From NCBI RefSeq assembly GCF_027923225.1, contig NZ_BSDI01000013.1, forward strand, positions 96,228 through 160,227: 64,000 nucleotides of DNA, written 5' to 3'. The notes beneath the pieces are model-generated. The model was not told the origin of the DNA, searched no databases, and saw only the letters and a list, made by a program, of their open reading frames with translations. Shown piece by piece: positions 21,807 to 29,524 of the stretch; positions within the stretch are counted from its first letter, which is position 1, and every line of letters begins with the position of its first letter. Position numbers and translations under genes: made by a program. This DNA comes from Phytohabitans aurantiacus. GTDB lineage: Bacteria > Actinomycetota > Actinomycetes > Mycobacteriales > Micromonosporaceae.

Positions 21807-22646
21807 ATGCGCCGCCACCAACTCGCCATTCAGCTCAAGACGCCGGCCCAGATCGAAAAGATGCGCGCCGCCGGCCTTGTCGTCGCGGCCGCGCTGGCCA
21901 AGATGCGTGACGCGGTGGCGCCCGGCGTCTCCACGGCCGAGCTGGACGCGATTGCCGAGTCGGTGATCCGGGAGGCCGGGGCGGTGCCCTCGTTCAAGGG
22001 CTACCACGGCTTTCCCGCCTCGATCTGCTCGTCCGTCAACGAGCAGATCGTGCACGCCATCCCGTCGCCGAAACAGGTGCTCCGCGACGGCGACATCATC
22101 TCGATCGACTGCGGGGCCGTACTGGACGGCTGGCACGGCGACGCCGCGGTCACGGTACCGGTCGGCGAGGTGCGACCCGAGCTGCTGCGCATGGCACAGG
22201 TGGCGGAAGACGCGATGTGGGCGGGTATCGCCGCCGCCGCGCGTGGCGCCGCCTCCGGTCGCGGTCGCCTGACCGACATCTCGTACGCCGTGGAGTCCGC
22301 CGTACGGCACGGTGGGCGCTACGGGATCGTCGATGGCTACGGCGGCCACGGCATCGGCACCGAGATGCACCAGGACCCGCACGTGCTCAACCACGGCCGC
22401 CCGGGACGCGGTCCGCGACTGGTACCCGGGTTGGCGCTGGCGATCGAGCCGATGATCACGATCGGCTCGCCGCGCACGATGGAGCTGGACGACGGCTGGA
22501 CCGTGGTGACCCGCGACGGCTCGGTGGCGGTACACGTCGAGCACTCCATGGCGATCCTCGAAGACGGCGTGTGGGTGCTGACCGCCGAGGATGGTGGCCG
22601 CAACCGTCTCGGCAACCTGGTGAGCTCGCTGGCTGCCGTCGGTTGA
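21807..22646 (+). CDS. map: methionine aminopeptidase, type I
   Basis: This 279-aa enzyme removes the initiator methionine from nascent proteins. All five metal ligands of the pita-bread fold are in place: Asp101, Asp112, His181, Glu214 and Glu245. The catalytic HGF histidine region (SFKGYHGFPASICSSVNEQI) is present. The start is ATG 21807. It has no SH3-type N-terminal extension, so it is the short class. It sits at the end of secY-adk-map, the usual order, and may also be transcribed from its own leaderless start. Confidence 0.95.
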   Translation: MRRHQLAIQLKTPAQIEKMRAAGLVVAAALAKMRDAVAPGVSTAELDAIAESVIREAGAVPSFKGYHGFPASICSSVNEQIVHAIPSPKQVLRDGDIISIDCGAVLDGWHGDAAVTVPVGEVRPELLRMAQVAEDAMWAGIAAAARGAASGRGRLTDISYAVESAVRHGGRYGIVDGYGGHGIGTEMHQDPHVLNHGRPGRGPRLVPGLALAIEPMITIGSPRTMELDDGWTVVTRDGSVAVHVEHSMAILEDGVWVLTAEDGGRNRLGNLVSSLAAVG

Positions 22647-22668
22647 CGGGTGAGGCATTCTCGTATGT

Positions 22669-23211
22669 ATGGGAGTGCCGGACGGGATGCGCGCGGGAGA
22701 CGCTGACCGGCAGGCGGTGGCCGACAAGCTGCGCGCCTCGCTCGACGAGGGCCGGCTCGATCTGCACGAGTACGACGAGCGCCTCCAGCAGGCATACGCG
22801 GCGAAGACGTACGGCGACCTGGACCGCCTGCTCGCCGATCTGCCGGGCACCGTGCCGACGGAGCGCGCCCAGGTGGTGCCCGTGCAGCCAGCCCAGCCGC
22901 CCGAGGTGGTCCCGGATGCGACCCGGCGATGGCTCGCCGAGACGTGGGACGGGTACTTCGGCGTCGTGGCGGTGTGCGTCGCGATCTGGGCGGTCATCGG
23001 CATCATGGTCGGCGACATCATGTATTTCTGGCCCGGATGGGTGGCCGGCCCGTGGGGTGCCGTGCTTCTCGTCACCACCGTAAACGGCCTGGTCACCGGT
23101 GAGCCCCAGAAGTGGGCTGCCAAGCAGGCTCGCAAGAAGGCCGCGAAGATCGAGAAGAGGGCCCGTAAGCAGGGCGAACGCGAACGTGAGGCGAGCGAGG
23201 GCGCCGACTGA
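22669..23211 (+). CDS. DUF1707 membrane protein
   Basis: This 180-aa protein begins with a DUF1707 domain (MRAGDADRQAVADKLRASLD, residues 7-26, continuing to LLADLPG at about 60). This actinobacterial N-terminal domain of unknown function is usually attached to membrane segments. Here two hydrophobic helices follow at about 103-123 and 126-146, and the protein ends in a Lys/Arg/Glu-rich tail from about residue 150. ATG 22669 is used; ATG 22687 would start exactly at the domain. It lies alone between map and the infA promoter, and no function can be inferred. Confidence 0.75.
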   Translation: MGVPDGMRAGDADRQAVADKLRASLDEGRLDLHEYDERLQQAYAAKTYGDLDRLLADLPGTVPTERAQVVPVQPAQPPEVVPDATRRWLAETWDGYFGVVAVCVAIWAVIGIMVGDIMYFWPGWVAGPWGAVLLVTTVNGLVTGEPQKWAAKQARKKAAKIEKRARKQGEREREASEGAD

Positions 23212-23220
23212 CGGCTCAGT

Positions 23221-23250
23221 TTGCTGTCGATACGTGAACGGGCGTACACT
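23221..23250 (+). promoter_or_regulatory. infA-operon promoter candidate
   Basis: TTGCTG (23221-23226) and TACACT (23245-23250) are 18 bases apart. The -35 overlaps no gene, and the predicted start near 23257 leaves a leader of about 139 nt before infA. Confidence 0.55.
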
Positions 23251-23280
23251 GGCTGATCGGCGCGCAGCGTCCACTCCGGC

Positions 23281-23306
23281 ATGCCCACCTGCGCTCTTGT
23301 GGGCAT
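23281..23306 (+). other. hairpin in the infA leader
   Basis: ATGCCCAC (23281-23288) and GTGGGCAT (23299-23306) form a perfect 8-bp stem with a 10-base loop. It lies about 25 bases after the predicted transcription start and 90 bases before infA. No T-run follows. Confidence 0.45.
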
Positions 23307-23395
23307 CTGGAGCCGCGGCTGGCGCGGGTCCCTCAACCCGTGAAACAGACGTTGCGAGCCTGTCCGAAGAACCCGACGTCAGGACAGCGGAGGAC

Positions 23396-23617
23396 ATGCC
23401 CAAAAAAGACGGGGCCATCGAGATCGAGGGCCGAGTTATCGAGCCACTCCCGAACGCCATGTTCCGGGTGGAGCTCGCCAACGGCCACAAGGTACTGGCT
23501 CACATCAGCGGCAAGATGCGGCAGCACTACATCCGCATCCTGCCCGAGGACCGGGTCGTCGTCGAGCTATCGCCGTACGACCTGACTCGTGGGCGGATCG
23601 TCTACCGCTACAAGTAG
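23396..23617 (+). CDS. infA: translation initiation factor IF-1
   Basis: IF-1 (73 aa) is an OB-fold protein that occupies the A site of the 30S subunit during initiation. IEIEGRVIEPLPNAMFRVEL and HISGKMRQHYIRILPEDRV are the conserved blocks. The ATG at 23396 is preceded by AGCGGAGGAC, a good ribosome-binding site. An in-frame upstream extension lacks family similarity. It opens the alpha-type operon ending in rpoA-rplQ, with rpmJ 72 bases downstream. Confidence 0.97.
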   Translation: MPKKDGAIEIEGRVIEPLPNAMFRVELANGHKVLAHISGKMRQHYIRILPEDRVVVELSPYDLTRGRIVYRYK

Positions 23618-23643
23618 TCGGGTTCAACCACTTCAGTCCGGCA

Positions 23644-23659
23644 CCGCGACGCGTCGCGG
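23644..23659 (+). repeat. 16-bp perfect palindrome between infA and rpmJ
   Basis: CCGCGACGCGTCGCGG equals its own reverse complement. As RNA it could only form a tight hairpin. It lies 27 bases after the infA stop and 30 bases before rpmJ. It might slow processing or separate the expression of the two genes; nothing else supports a function. Confidence 0.4.
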
Positions 23660-23689
23660 CCACGGGCGTGGATGAAGTAAAGGCAAACC

Positions 23690-23803
23690 GTGAAGGTCAA
23701 GCCGAGCGTCAAGAAGATCTGCAACAAGTGCCGGGTTATCCGCCGGCACGGCCGGGTCATGGTCATCTGCGCTGACCCGCGCCACAAGCAGCGCCAGGGC
23801 TGA
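23690..23803 (+). CDS. rpmJ: 50S ribosomal protein L36, zinc-binding form
   Basis: This 37-aa protein (MKVKPSVKKICNKCRVIRRH at the start) is the smallest ribosomal protein. Cys11, Cys14, Cys27 and His32 make the zinc ribbon, so it is the zinc-requiring form. GTG 23690 has the weak purine stretch AAAGG upstream. It occupies the standard position between infA and rpsM. Confidence 0.95.
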   Translation: MKVKPSVKKICNKCRVIRRHGRVMVICADPRHKQRQG

Positions 23804-23936
23804 CGCGCCCAACTGAAAATGCTCGCCCCAGCCGCAGAGCGGTCTACCCCCGGTCGGAGGCCGGGGCCTCACCAGGGCAGGTGAGGGGTGGGGCGGGTCC
23901 AGACCTCCGTGAGATACCTGAGGAGTACGCCCGCAC

Positions 23937-24317
23937 ATGGCACGTCTAGTCGGCGTCGATCTCCCCCGCGAAAAGCGGATGGAGATCGCGCTCACCTACA
24001 TCTTCGGGGTCGGTCGCACCCGCGCCAGCGAGACGCTGGCCGCCACCGGCATCAGCCCCGACAAGCGCGCCAAGGACCTCACGGACGACGAGATCGTTCA
24101 GCTCCGTGACCACATCGAGACCAACTACAAGGTCGAAGGTGACCTGCGCCGCGAGGTCGCCGCGGACATCCGCCGCAAGGTCGAGATCGGCTGCTACGAG
24201 GGCATCCGGCACCGCCGGGGCCTGCCGGTGCGTGGGCAGCGCACTCGCACCAACGCCCGCACTCGCAAGGGCCCGAAGCGGACCGTCGCCGGCAAGAAGA
24301 AGCCCGGCAAGAAGTAA
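23937..24317 (+). CDS. rpsM: 30S ribosomal protein S13
   Basis: S13 (126 aa) contacts the 50S subunit in the B1 bridges and the P-site tRNA. ARLVGVDLPREKRMEIALTY, a helix-two-turns-helix region, and the basic tail ending GKKKPGKK are typical. It starts at ATG 23937 with GAGGAG about 14 bases upstream. A 133-base spacer separates it from rpmJ; it contains a small GC-rich stem (CCCCGG 23848-23853 with CCGGGG 23861-23866). Confidence 0.96.
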   Translation: MARLVGVDLPREKRMEIALTYIFGVGRTRASETLAATGISPDKRAKDLTDDEIVQLRDHIETNYKVEGDLRREVAADIRRKVEIGCYEGIRHRRGLPVRGQRTRTNARTRKGPKRTVAGKKKPGKK

Positions 24318-24335
24318 TTAGGAGCGCATCAACCT

Positions 24336-24740
24336 ATGCCACCGAAGGCTCGTGCCGGGGCCGTCAAGAAGGTCCGGCGCAAGGAACGCAAGAATGTCGC
24401 GCACGGTCAGGCGCACATCAAGAGCACGTTCAACAACACCATCGTCTCGATCACGGACCCGACCGGTGCGGTGATCTCCTGGGCGTCCGCCGGTCAGGTG
24501 GGCTTCAAGGGCTCCCGCAAGTCGACGCCGTTCGCCGCGCAGCTCGCCGCCGAGGCGGCCGCCCGCCGCGCCATGGAGCACGGCATGCGCAAGGTCGACG
24601 TGTTCGTCAAGGGTCCTGGCTCCGGCCGGGAGACCGCCATCCGTTCGCTGCAGGCCGTTGGCCTTGAGGTCGGCCAGATCGCCGACGTCACGCCGCAGCC
24701 GCACAACGGGTGTCGTCCGCCGAAGCGGCGCCGGGTCTGA
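24336..24740 (+). CDS. rpsK: 30S ribosomal protein S11
   Basis: S11 (134 aa) forms part of the 30S platform near the mRNA exit. FNNTIVSITDPTGAVISWAS and KGPGSGRETAIRSLQAVGLE are diagnostic, and the C-terminus PHNGCRPPKRRRV is complete. It starts at ATG 24336 with AGGAG upstream. rpsD follows after 13 bases. Confidence 0.97.
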   Translation: MPPKARAGAVKKVRRKERKNVAHGQAHIKSTFNNTIVSITDPTGAVISWASAGQVGFKGSRKSTPFAAQLAAEAAARRAMEHGMRKVDVFVKGPGSGRETAIRSLQAVGLEVGQIADVTPQPHNGCRPPKRRRV

Positions 24741-24753
24741 GGGAGAACGAGAG

Positions 24754-25380
24754 ATGGCTCGCTACACAGGTGCTGACTGCCGCCGTTGCCGGCGGGAGAA
24801 GATGAAGCTGTTCCTCAAGGGCAGCAAGTGCGATGGTCCGAAGTGCCCGTTCGAGTCCCGGCCGTTCCCGCCCGGGCAGCACGGCCGCGGTCGCACGAAG
24901 GAGTCGGAGTACCTGCTCCAGCTCCGCGAGAAGCAGAAGGCCCGCCGCGTGTACGGCGTGCTGGAGAAGCAGTTCCGCGGGTACTACGAGGAGGCTGTCG
25001 CCAAGCCGGGCAAGACCGGTGAGGTGCTGCTGCAGATCCTCGAGTCGCGGCTCGACAACGTGGTCTACCGGGCCGGCTTCGCCAAGTCTCGTGACATGGC
25101 CCGCCAGCTCGTCAAGCACGGCCACTTCCTGGTCAACGGCAAGAAGGTCGACATCCCGTCCTTCCGGGTCACCGAGCACGACATCGTCGACGTGCGCCCG
25201 AAGTCGAAGGAGCTGACCCCGTTCATCGTGGCGCAGGCCGAGGCCGGCTCGAAGACGGTGCCGGCGTGGCTGGAGGCGATCCCCAGCCAGATGAAGATCC
25301 TTGTGCACACCCTCCCGGCCCGGCAGGTCATCGACACGCAGGTCCAGGAGCAGCTGATCGTCGAGCTCTACTCCAAGTAA
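24754..25380 (+). CDS. rpsD: 30S ribosomal protein S4, zinc-binding form
   Basis: S4 (208 aa) nucleates 30S assembly. The N-terminus has Cys9, Cys12, Cys26 and Cys31, giving a zinc finger. Many actinobacterial S4 proteins lack these cysteines, so the zinc form is worth recording. An S4 RNA-binding domain spans about residues 98-160 (SRLDNVVYRAGFAKSRDMAR onward). I chose ATG 24754 with GGGAGAAC upstream, since the longer frame runs back into rpsK. A hairpin lies between it and rpoA. Confidence 0.95.
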   Translation: MARYTGADCRRCRREKMKLFLKGSKCDGPKCPFESRPFPPGQHGRGRTKESEYLLQLREKQKARRVYGVLEKQFRGYYEEAVAKPGKTGEVLLQILESRLDNVVYRAGFAKSRDMARQLVKHGHFLVNGKKVDIPSFRVTEHDIVDVRPKSKELTPFIVAQAEAGSKTVPAWLEAIPSQMKILVHTLPARQVIDTQVQEQLIVELYSK

Positions 25381-25387
25381 GGCTCGT

Positions 25388-25422
25388 TGGCCCGGCGCGT
25401 CCTGCAAGGGGCGCGCCGGCCA
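25388..25422 (+). terminator. hairpin between rpsD and rpoA
   Basis: TGGCCCGGCGCG (25388-25399) pairs with CGCGCCGGCCA (25412-25422), with one bulged C and a 12-base loop. It lies eight bases after the rpsD stop. There is no T-run and the next gene is in the same operon, so partial termination or an RNA-processing role is as likely as full termination. Confidence 0.5.
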
Positions 25423-25475
25423 TCAGGTTCGCGGTCGTCAAATAGTGGGCGGCCCCGGCAGAAAAGAGAAACACA

Positions 25476-26498
25476 GTGCTCATCACCCAGCGGCCGACTC
25501 TCTCCGAGGAGTCGATCAGCGAGACCCGTTCGCGGTTCACCATCGAGCCGCTCGAGCCGGGTTTCGGCTACACGCTTGGTAACTCCCTCCGGCGTACCCT
25601 GCTCAGCTCCATCCCCGGTGCCGCGGTCACCAGCATCAAGATCGACGGTGTGCTGCACGAGTTCACCACGATCCCCGGGGTCAAGGAAGACGTCGTCGAG
25701 CTCGTCATGAACGTCAAGGAGCTGTGCGTCAGCTCCGAGCACGACGAGCCGGTCAGCATGTACCTGCGCAAGCAGGGCCCGGGCGACGTCACTGCTGGTG
25801 ACATCCAGCCCCCGGCCGGCGTGTCCGTGCACAACGCCGACCTCAAGCTCGCGACCCTCAACGGCAAGGGCCGGCTCGACATGGAGCTGACCGTCGAGCG
25901 GGGCCGCGGCTACGTCACCGCCGCGCAGAACAAGCAGGCCGGCGCGGAGATCGGCCGCATCCCGGTCGACTCGATCTACTCGCCGGTGCTGAAGGTGACG
26001 TACCGCGTCGAGGCGACCCGTGTCGAGCAGCGCACCGACTTCGACCGGCTGATCATCGACGTCGAGACCAAGGCGTCGATCGGCCCGCGTACGGCGCTGG
26101 CCTCGGCCGGCTCCACCCTGGTCGAGCTCTTCGGCCTGGCCCGCGAGCTCGACGAGACCGCCGAGGGCATCGACATCGGCCCGTCGCCGCAGGACGCGCA
26201 GCTCGCTGCCGACCTGGCGCTGCCGATCGAGGAGCTGGACCTGACCGTCCGGTCCTACAACTGCCTCAAGCGCGAGGGCATCAACACGGTGGGTGAGCTC
26301 ATCGGGCGCACCGAGGCCGACCTCCTCGATATAAGGAATTTCGGTCAGAAGTCGATCGACGAGGTCAAGATGAAGCTCGCCGGGATGGGTCTGGGTCTGA
26401 AGGACTCGGCGCCCAGCTTCGACCCGGCGCACGTCGTGGACTCCTTCGGCGAGGTGGACTACGACTCCGACGACTACCGCGAGACCGAGCAGCTCTAG
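25476..26498 (+). CDS. rpoA: DNA-directed RNA polymerase subunit alpha
   Basis: The alpha subunit (340 aa) dimerises to start polymerase assembly and contacts activators. The N-terminal domain (about 1-230) holds FTIEPLEPGFGYTLGNSLRR. The C-terminal domain (about 250-320) holds LPIEELDLTVRSYNCLKREG and the helix-hairpin-helix block GRTEADLLDIRNFGQKSIDE. It starts at GTG 25476 behind a weak purine-rich stretch (AAAAGAGAAA). A 31-base gap leads to rplQ. Confidence 0.97.
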   Translation: MLITQRPTLSEESISETRSRFTIEPLEPGFGYTLGNSLRRTLLSSIPGAAVTSIKIDGVLHEFTTIPGVKEDVVELVMNVKELCVSSEHDEPVSMYLRKQGPGDVTAGDIQPPAGVSVHNADLKLATLNGKGRLDMELTVERGRGYVTAAQNKQAGAEIGRIPVDSIYSPVLKVTYRVEATRVEQRTDFDRLIIDVETKASIGPRTALASAGSTLVELFGLARELDETAEGIDIGPSPQDAQLAADLALPIEELDLTVRSYNCLKREGINTVGELIGRTEADLLDIRNFGQKSIDEVKMKLAGMGLGLKDSAPSFDPAHVVDSFGEVDYDSDDYRETEQL

Positions 26499-26529
26499 CG
26501 GGTCCCTGAAATAACGAGGAGCACCAACG

Positions 26530-27048
26530 ATGCCCACGCCCACCAAGGGCCCCCGCCTCGGCGGCAGCCCCGCGCACGAGCGGCTGATGCTGGCCAACCT
26601 GGCCACAGCGCTGTTCCGGCACGGCAAGATCACTACCACCGAGACCAAGGCCAAGCGGCTCCGCCCGCTCGCCGAGCAGCTCATCACCAAGGCCAAGCGC
26701 GGTGACCTGCACGCCCGGCGCCGGGTCCTGACGGTCGTCAGGGACAAGGACGTGGTCTACGAGTTGTTCGACCAGATCGCGCCGCGGTTCGCCAACCGTC
26801 CCGGTGGCTACACCCGGATCGTGAAGACCGGTCCGCGCAAGGGTGACGCCGCGCCGATGGCGATCATCGAGCTGGTCGAGGAGCTGGTCGTCGCCGCGCC
26901 GCCGGCCAAGAAGACCGCTAAGAAGGCCGCCAAGAAGGCCGCGCAGCAGGACAAGGTCGAGGCGCTCGCCCCCGACGACGAGCCCACGCCCACGTCGACC
27001 GAGCCCGCCGCCGAGGCGAGCGACGCCGACGAGGCCGAGGCCAAGTAA
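26530..27048 (+). CDS. rplQ: 50S ribosomal protein L17 with Lys/Ala-rich tail
   Basis: L17 (172 aa) lies near the tunnel exit. The core, about 1-117, carries GPRLGGSPAHERLMLANLAT and NRPGGYTRIVKTGPRKGDAA. The remaining 55 residues are a Lys/Ala-rich then acidic tail, typical of actinobacteria. AACGAGGAGCA precedes ATG 26530. It is the last ribosomal gene of the operon and is followed by a strong terminator. Confidence 0.96.
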   Translation: MPTPTKGPRLGGSPAHERLMLANLATALFRHGKITTTETKAKRLRPLAEQLITKAKRGDLHARRRVLTVVRDKDVVYELFDQIAPRFANRPGGYTRIVKTGPRKGDAAPMAIIELVEELVVAAPPAKKTAKKAAKKAAQQDKVEALAPDDEPTPTSTEPAAEASDADEAEAK

Positions 27049-27064
27049 CGCACGAACCGTGATG

Positions 27065-27103
27065 GAGGCGTCCTTCGAGTCCCTGTGACTTGAAGGACGC
27101 CTC
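27065..27103 (+). terminator. terminator after rplQ
   Basis: GAGGCGTCCTTC (27065-27076) pairs perfectly with GAAGGACGCCTC (27092-27103). Four more pairs, one of them G-U, extend the stem to a 7-base loop. GGTCTTTG follows. The arm resembles the hairpins at 47298-47355 and 63944-63967. Confidence 0.85.
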
Positions 27104-27120
27104 GGTCTTTGAGGAGAGAA

Positions 27121-27921
27121 GTGACGCGGGTACGGCTGGATGTCGCCTACGACGGCACGGACTTCTCGGGCTGGGCGGCTCAGCCCGGTCGCCGCACCGT
27201 CGCCGGCGTACTGGCCGAGGCGCTCGGCGTGCTCGTCGGCCCGGAGCAGGTGGTCGGCCTGACCGTCGCTGGGCGTACCGACGCCGGCGTCCACGCCACC
27301 GGGCAGGTGTGCCACGTCGACCTGCCGCCAACCGCGCTGGAGCTGGGCCTGGTACGCCGGTTGGCGGCACTGCTGCCACCGGACGTCCGCGTGCGGGCGG
27401 CCACCGAGGTACCGCCGGAGTTCGACGCCCGGTTCTCGGCGACGTTCCGCCGGTACGAGTACCGGGTCACCGACGCCCCATACGGTGCCGATCCACTGCG
27501 CCGGCACGACACGCTCGCCTGGCCGCGCCCGTTGGACCTGGACGCGCTCGGCAGGGCGGCCGCCGGACTGCTGGGTGAGCACGACTTCGCCGCGTACTGC
27601 AAGCGCAAGGAGCACGCCACCACGATCCGGGCGATCAGCCGGCTCGACTGGCGGCGGGAGGCAGACGGCGTACTTGTCGCGACCGTGCAGGCCGACGCGT
27701 TCTGCCAGGCGATGGTGCGCAGCCTGATGGGCGGGCTGCTGTCGGTCGGCGACGGGCGCCGGCCGGTGGACTGGCCCGCCGGGCTGCTCAGCCGCCGGGA
27801 GCGCGCCAACGAGGTCATGGTCGTACCCGCACACGGCCTGACTCTTGTCGAGGTTGGATACCCGGAGACGTCCGCCGAGTACGCCGAGCGTGCCGACCTG
27901 ACGAGGCGGCTACGAGCCTGA
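27121..27921 (+). CDS. truA: tRNA pseudouridine(38-40) synthase
   Basis: TruA (266 aa) converts uridines 38-40 in the anticodon arm of many tRNAs to pseudouridine. The catalytic aspartate is Asp54 in AGRTDAGVHATGQV. The N-terminal RLDVAYDGTDFSGWAAQPG block is typical. I chose GTG 27121 with AGGAGAGA just upstream; a TTG at 27109 would overlap that ribosome-binding site. It begins 17 bases after the rplQ terminator, so either the terminator leaks or an unseen promoter lies in it. Its last 12 bases overlap the convergent membrane-protein gene. Confidence 0.94.
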   Translation: MTRVRLDVAYDGTDFSGWAAQPGRRTVAGVLAEALGVLVGPEQVVGLTVAGRTDAGVHATGQVCHVDLPPTALELGLVRRLAALLPPDVRVRAATEVPPEFDARFSATFRRYEYRVTDAPYGADPLRRHDTLAWPRPLDLDALGRAAAGLLGEHDFAAYCKRKEHATTIRAISRLDWRREADGVLVATVQADAFCQAMVRSLMGGLLSVGDGRRPVDWPAGLLSRRERANEVMVVPAHGLTLVEVGYPETSAEYAERADLTRRLRA

Positions 27922-28791
27922 GACCGGGGCGGTGGCACGTTTCTCGATGACGCTGCCCCGCAGGTGGGTCTCCAGCAGGTCGGTGAGGATCTGCCCGACC
28001 CGCTGGTCGCCGTCCATGATCGGCCTGCGATCGGCGCGGGCGATCACGCAGTACACGAGGTAGTGCCCCCGCACATGCCAGCCGACCTGTGCCGACGAGA
28101 GCGCGATGGCCTCGGTACCGCGGCCGGCGAGCAGGCCGTCGAAGCGTCCCTGCTCGGCCTCGACCATCGGTTTGATCTTCTCCCGCGCCCACTCCGCGCC
28201 TTCGACGTCGGAGAGGTTGAACACGCCCGCCGTGACCAGGTACCGGCCGTCCGACGAGCGCAGGGTGCCACGTACCACCTGGCTGCACCCGAGTTCGTCG
28301 AGCAACTGGGCGACGCGGCCCGCCGCGGCGCCACGGCAGTCCTTGCTCGCGGCGGTGCGCAGCACCAGGTACGGCGGCTGGGCCGGGTCGATGGCGAGCT
28401 GCTCGCCGGGGAAGACCTCGGCGGCGGAGAGCGGCTCCGGGTCGGCCTCGCGCGACCCGATGTCACGCGGCACCGCCGTCGGCAGCGCGGCACCGGAGGC
28501 GATCGCGTCGCGGCCCTGCCGCTCGTCGGCCACGATGAAGAACGAGCTCAGGCCGCACACCGACAGCAGCGCGACCACCCCGAGGGACGTGATGATCGCC
28601 TGCCAGATTTGCCGGGAAGGTCGCCGGGCGCGCCGGCGCGGTTTCCAATCCGCTGGCGGAGCGGGTGTCGGGCAGTGCAAGGGCCGGCGAGCGCGGGCGC
28701 CACGGCTCCGCGTGCGGGCACGGGGCAGGGTGCGGGCATGCCTCGGCGGGGGTGACCACCCGCCGGGTCCAACGCTGGGCCCGAACACCAT
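27910..28791 (-). CDS. single-pass membrane protein of unknown function
   Basis: I do not recognise this 293-aa protein. The N-terminus (about 1-62) is very basic and Pro/Arg-rich, followed by one membrane helix (IITSLGVVALLSVCGLSSFF, about 66-85). A C-terminal domain of about 200 residues is then predicted outside the cell. That domain has three cysteines (KDCRG, LGCSQ and VYCVI) and a mixed alpha/beta pattern. The stretch ending SAQVGWHVRGHYLVYCVIAR may be a core strand. The start ATG 28791 is the longest choice and may be too early. It converges on truA with overlapping ends. A 90-base, relatively AT-rich gap separates its start from the next + strand gene. Confidence 0.6.
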   Translation of the reverse strand: MVFGPSVGPGGWSPPPRHARTLPRARTRSRGARARRPLHCPTPAPPADWKPRRRARRPSRQIWQAIITSLGVVALLSVCGLSSFFIVADERQGRDAIASGAALPTAVPRDIGSREADPEPLSAAEVFPGEQLAIDPAQPPYLVLRTAASKDCRGAAAGRVAQLLDELGCSQVVRGTLRSSDGRYLVTAGVFNLSDVEGAEWAREKIKPMVEAEQGRFDGLLAGRGTEAIALSSAQVGWHVRGHYLVYCVIARADRRPIMDGDQRVGQILTDLLETHLRGSVIEKRATAPVSGS

Positions 28792-28881
28792 GGACGCCAG
28801 GGTAACGGGACCAAATACGCTAGATATCTCGTTTCACAACACACCCCTAAAAGGCGGACAAATTTCGAAGCAGGCTCACGT

Positions 28882-29493
28882 GTGAGAATTCCAGCCGTGA
28901 ACCACTACTTCAGCGCCGAGCCGGAAGCTGGCGCGCAGCGCCGCGACATCGCGTTCACGATCGCCGGGCGCGAGTTCTCGCTGGTGAGCACCGGGGGAGT
29001 GTTCTCCGCCGACCGGCTCGACCCGGGCACCGCGGTACTGCTGCGCAAGGCCGACCTGCCCGGGCCCGACGCCGCCGGTCCGTTCCTTGACCTGGGATGT
29101 GGCTACGGCCCGATCGCTTCCGTCCTCGCGACCGTCGCGCCGCGCGCCACGGTGTACGCGATCGACGTCAACTCCCGGGCGCGCGAGCTGGCCACGGAGA
29201 ACGCCGCCCGCGTCGGTGCCACCGCCCGCGTTCACGTCGCGGCGCCCGACGAGGTACCGGACGACGTGCGGTTCGCGCAGCTCTGGAGCAACCCGCCGAT
29301 CCGCGTCGGCAAGCCCGAGTTGCACGCGATGCTCGACCGGTGGCTGCCCCGGCTCGCACCCGGTGGCGTGGCCTGGCTGGTGGTGGCGCGGCATCTCGGC
29401 GGCGACTCCCTCCAGAAGTGGATCATCGAACGTGGCTGGCCCGTCGCTCGGCACGCCAGTCAGAAGGGCTACCGGGTCCTGAAAGTCGGATGA
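28882..29493 (+). CDS. RsmC-like SAM-dependent methyltransferase
   Basis: This 203-aa protein fits the small MTS-domain methyltransferases that modify guanine in 16S rRNA. The SAM-binding motif is FLDLGCGYGPIASVLATVAP, an acidic residue follows in VYAIDVNSRA, and the catalytic-type NPPIR occurs at about residue 138. It has the length of the C-terminal half of E. coli RsmC, as is common in actinobacteria. The start is GTG 28882, with GTG 28897 possible. The exact target nucleotide is inferred from the family. The ABC-F gene follows after 31 bases. Confidence 0.8.
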   Translation: MRIPAVNHYFSAEPEAGAQRRDIAFTIAGREFSLVSTGGVFSADRLDPGTAVLLRKADLPGPDAAGPFLDLGCGYGPIASVLATVAPRATVYAIDVNSRARELATENAARVGATARVHVAAPDEVPDDVRFAQLWSNPPIRVGKPELHAMLDRWLPRLAPGGVAWLVVARHLGGDSLQKWIIERGWPVARHASQKGYRVLKVG

Positions 29494-29524
29494 CCGCGGG
29501 CGACGCATCGGGGAGGATGCCGGC

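Noticed and set aside
22647..22668. Promoter before the DUF1707 gene from TTGACG near 22643
   Set aside because: No -10 box lies at a workable distance from it.
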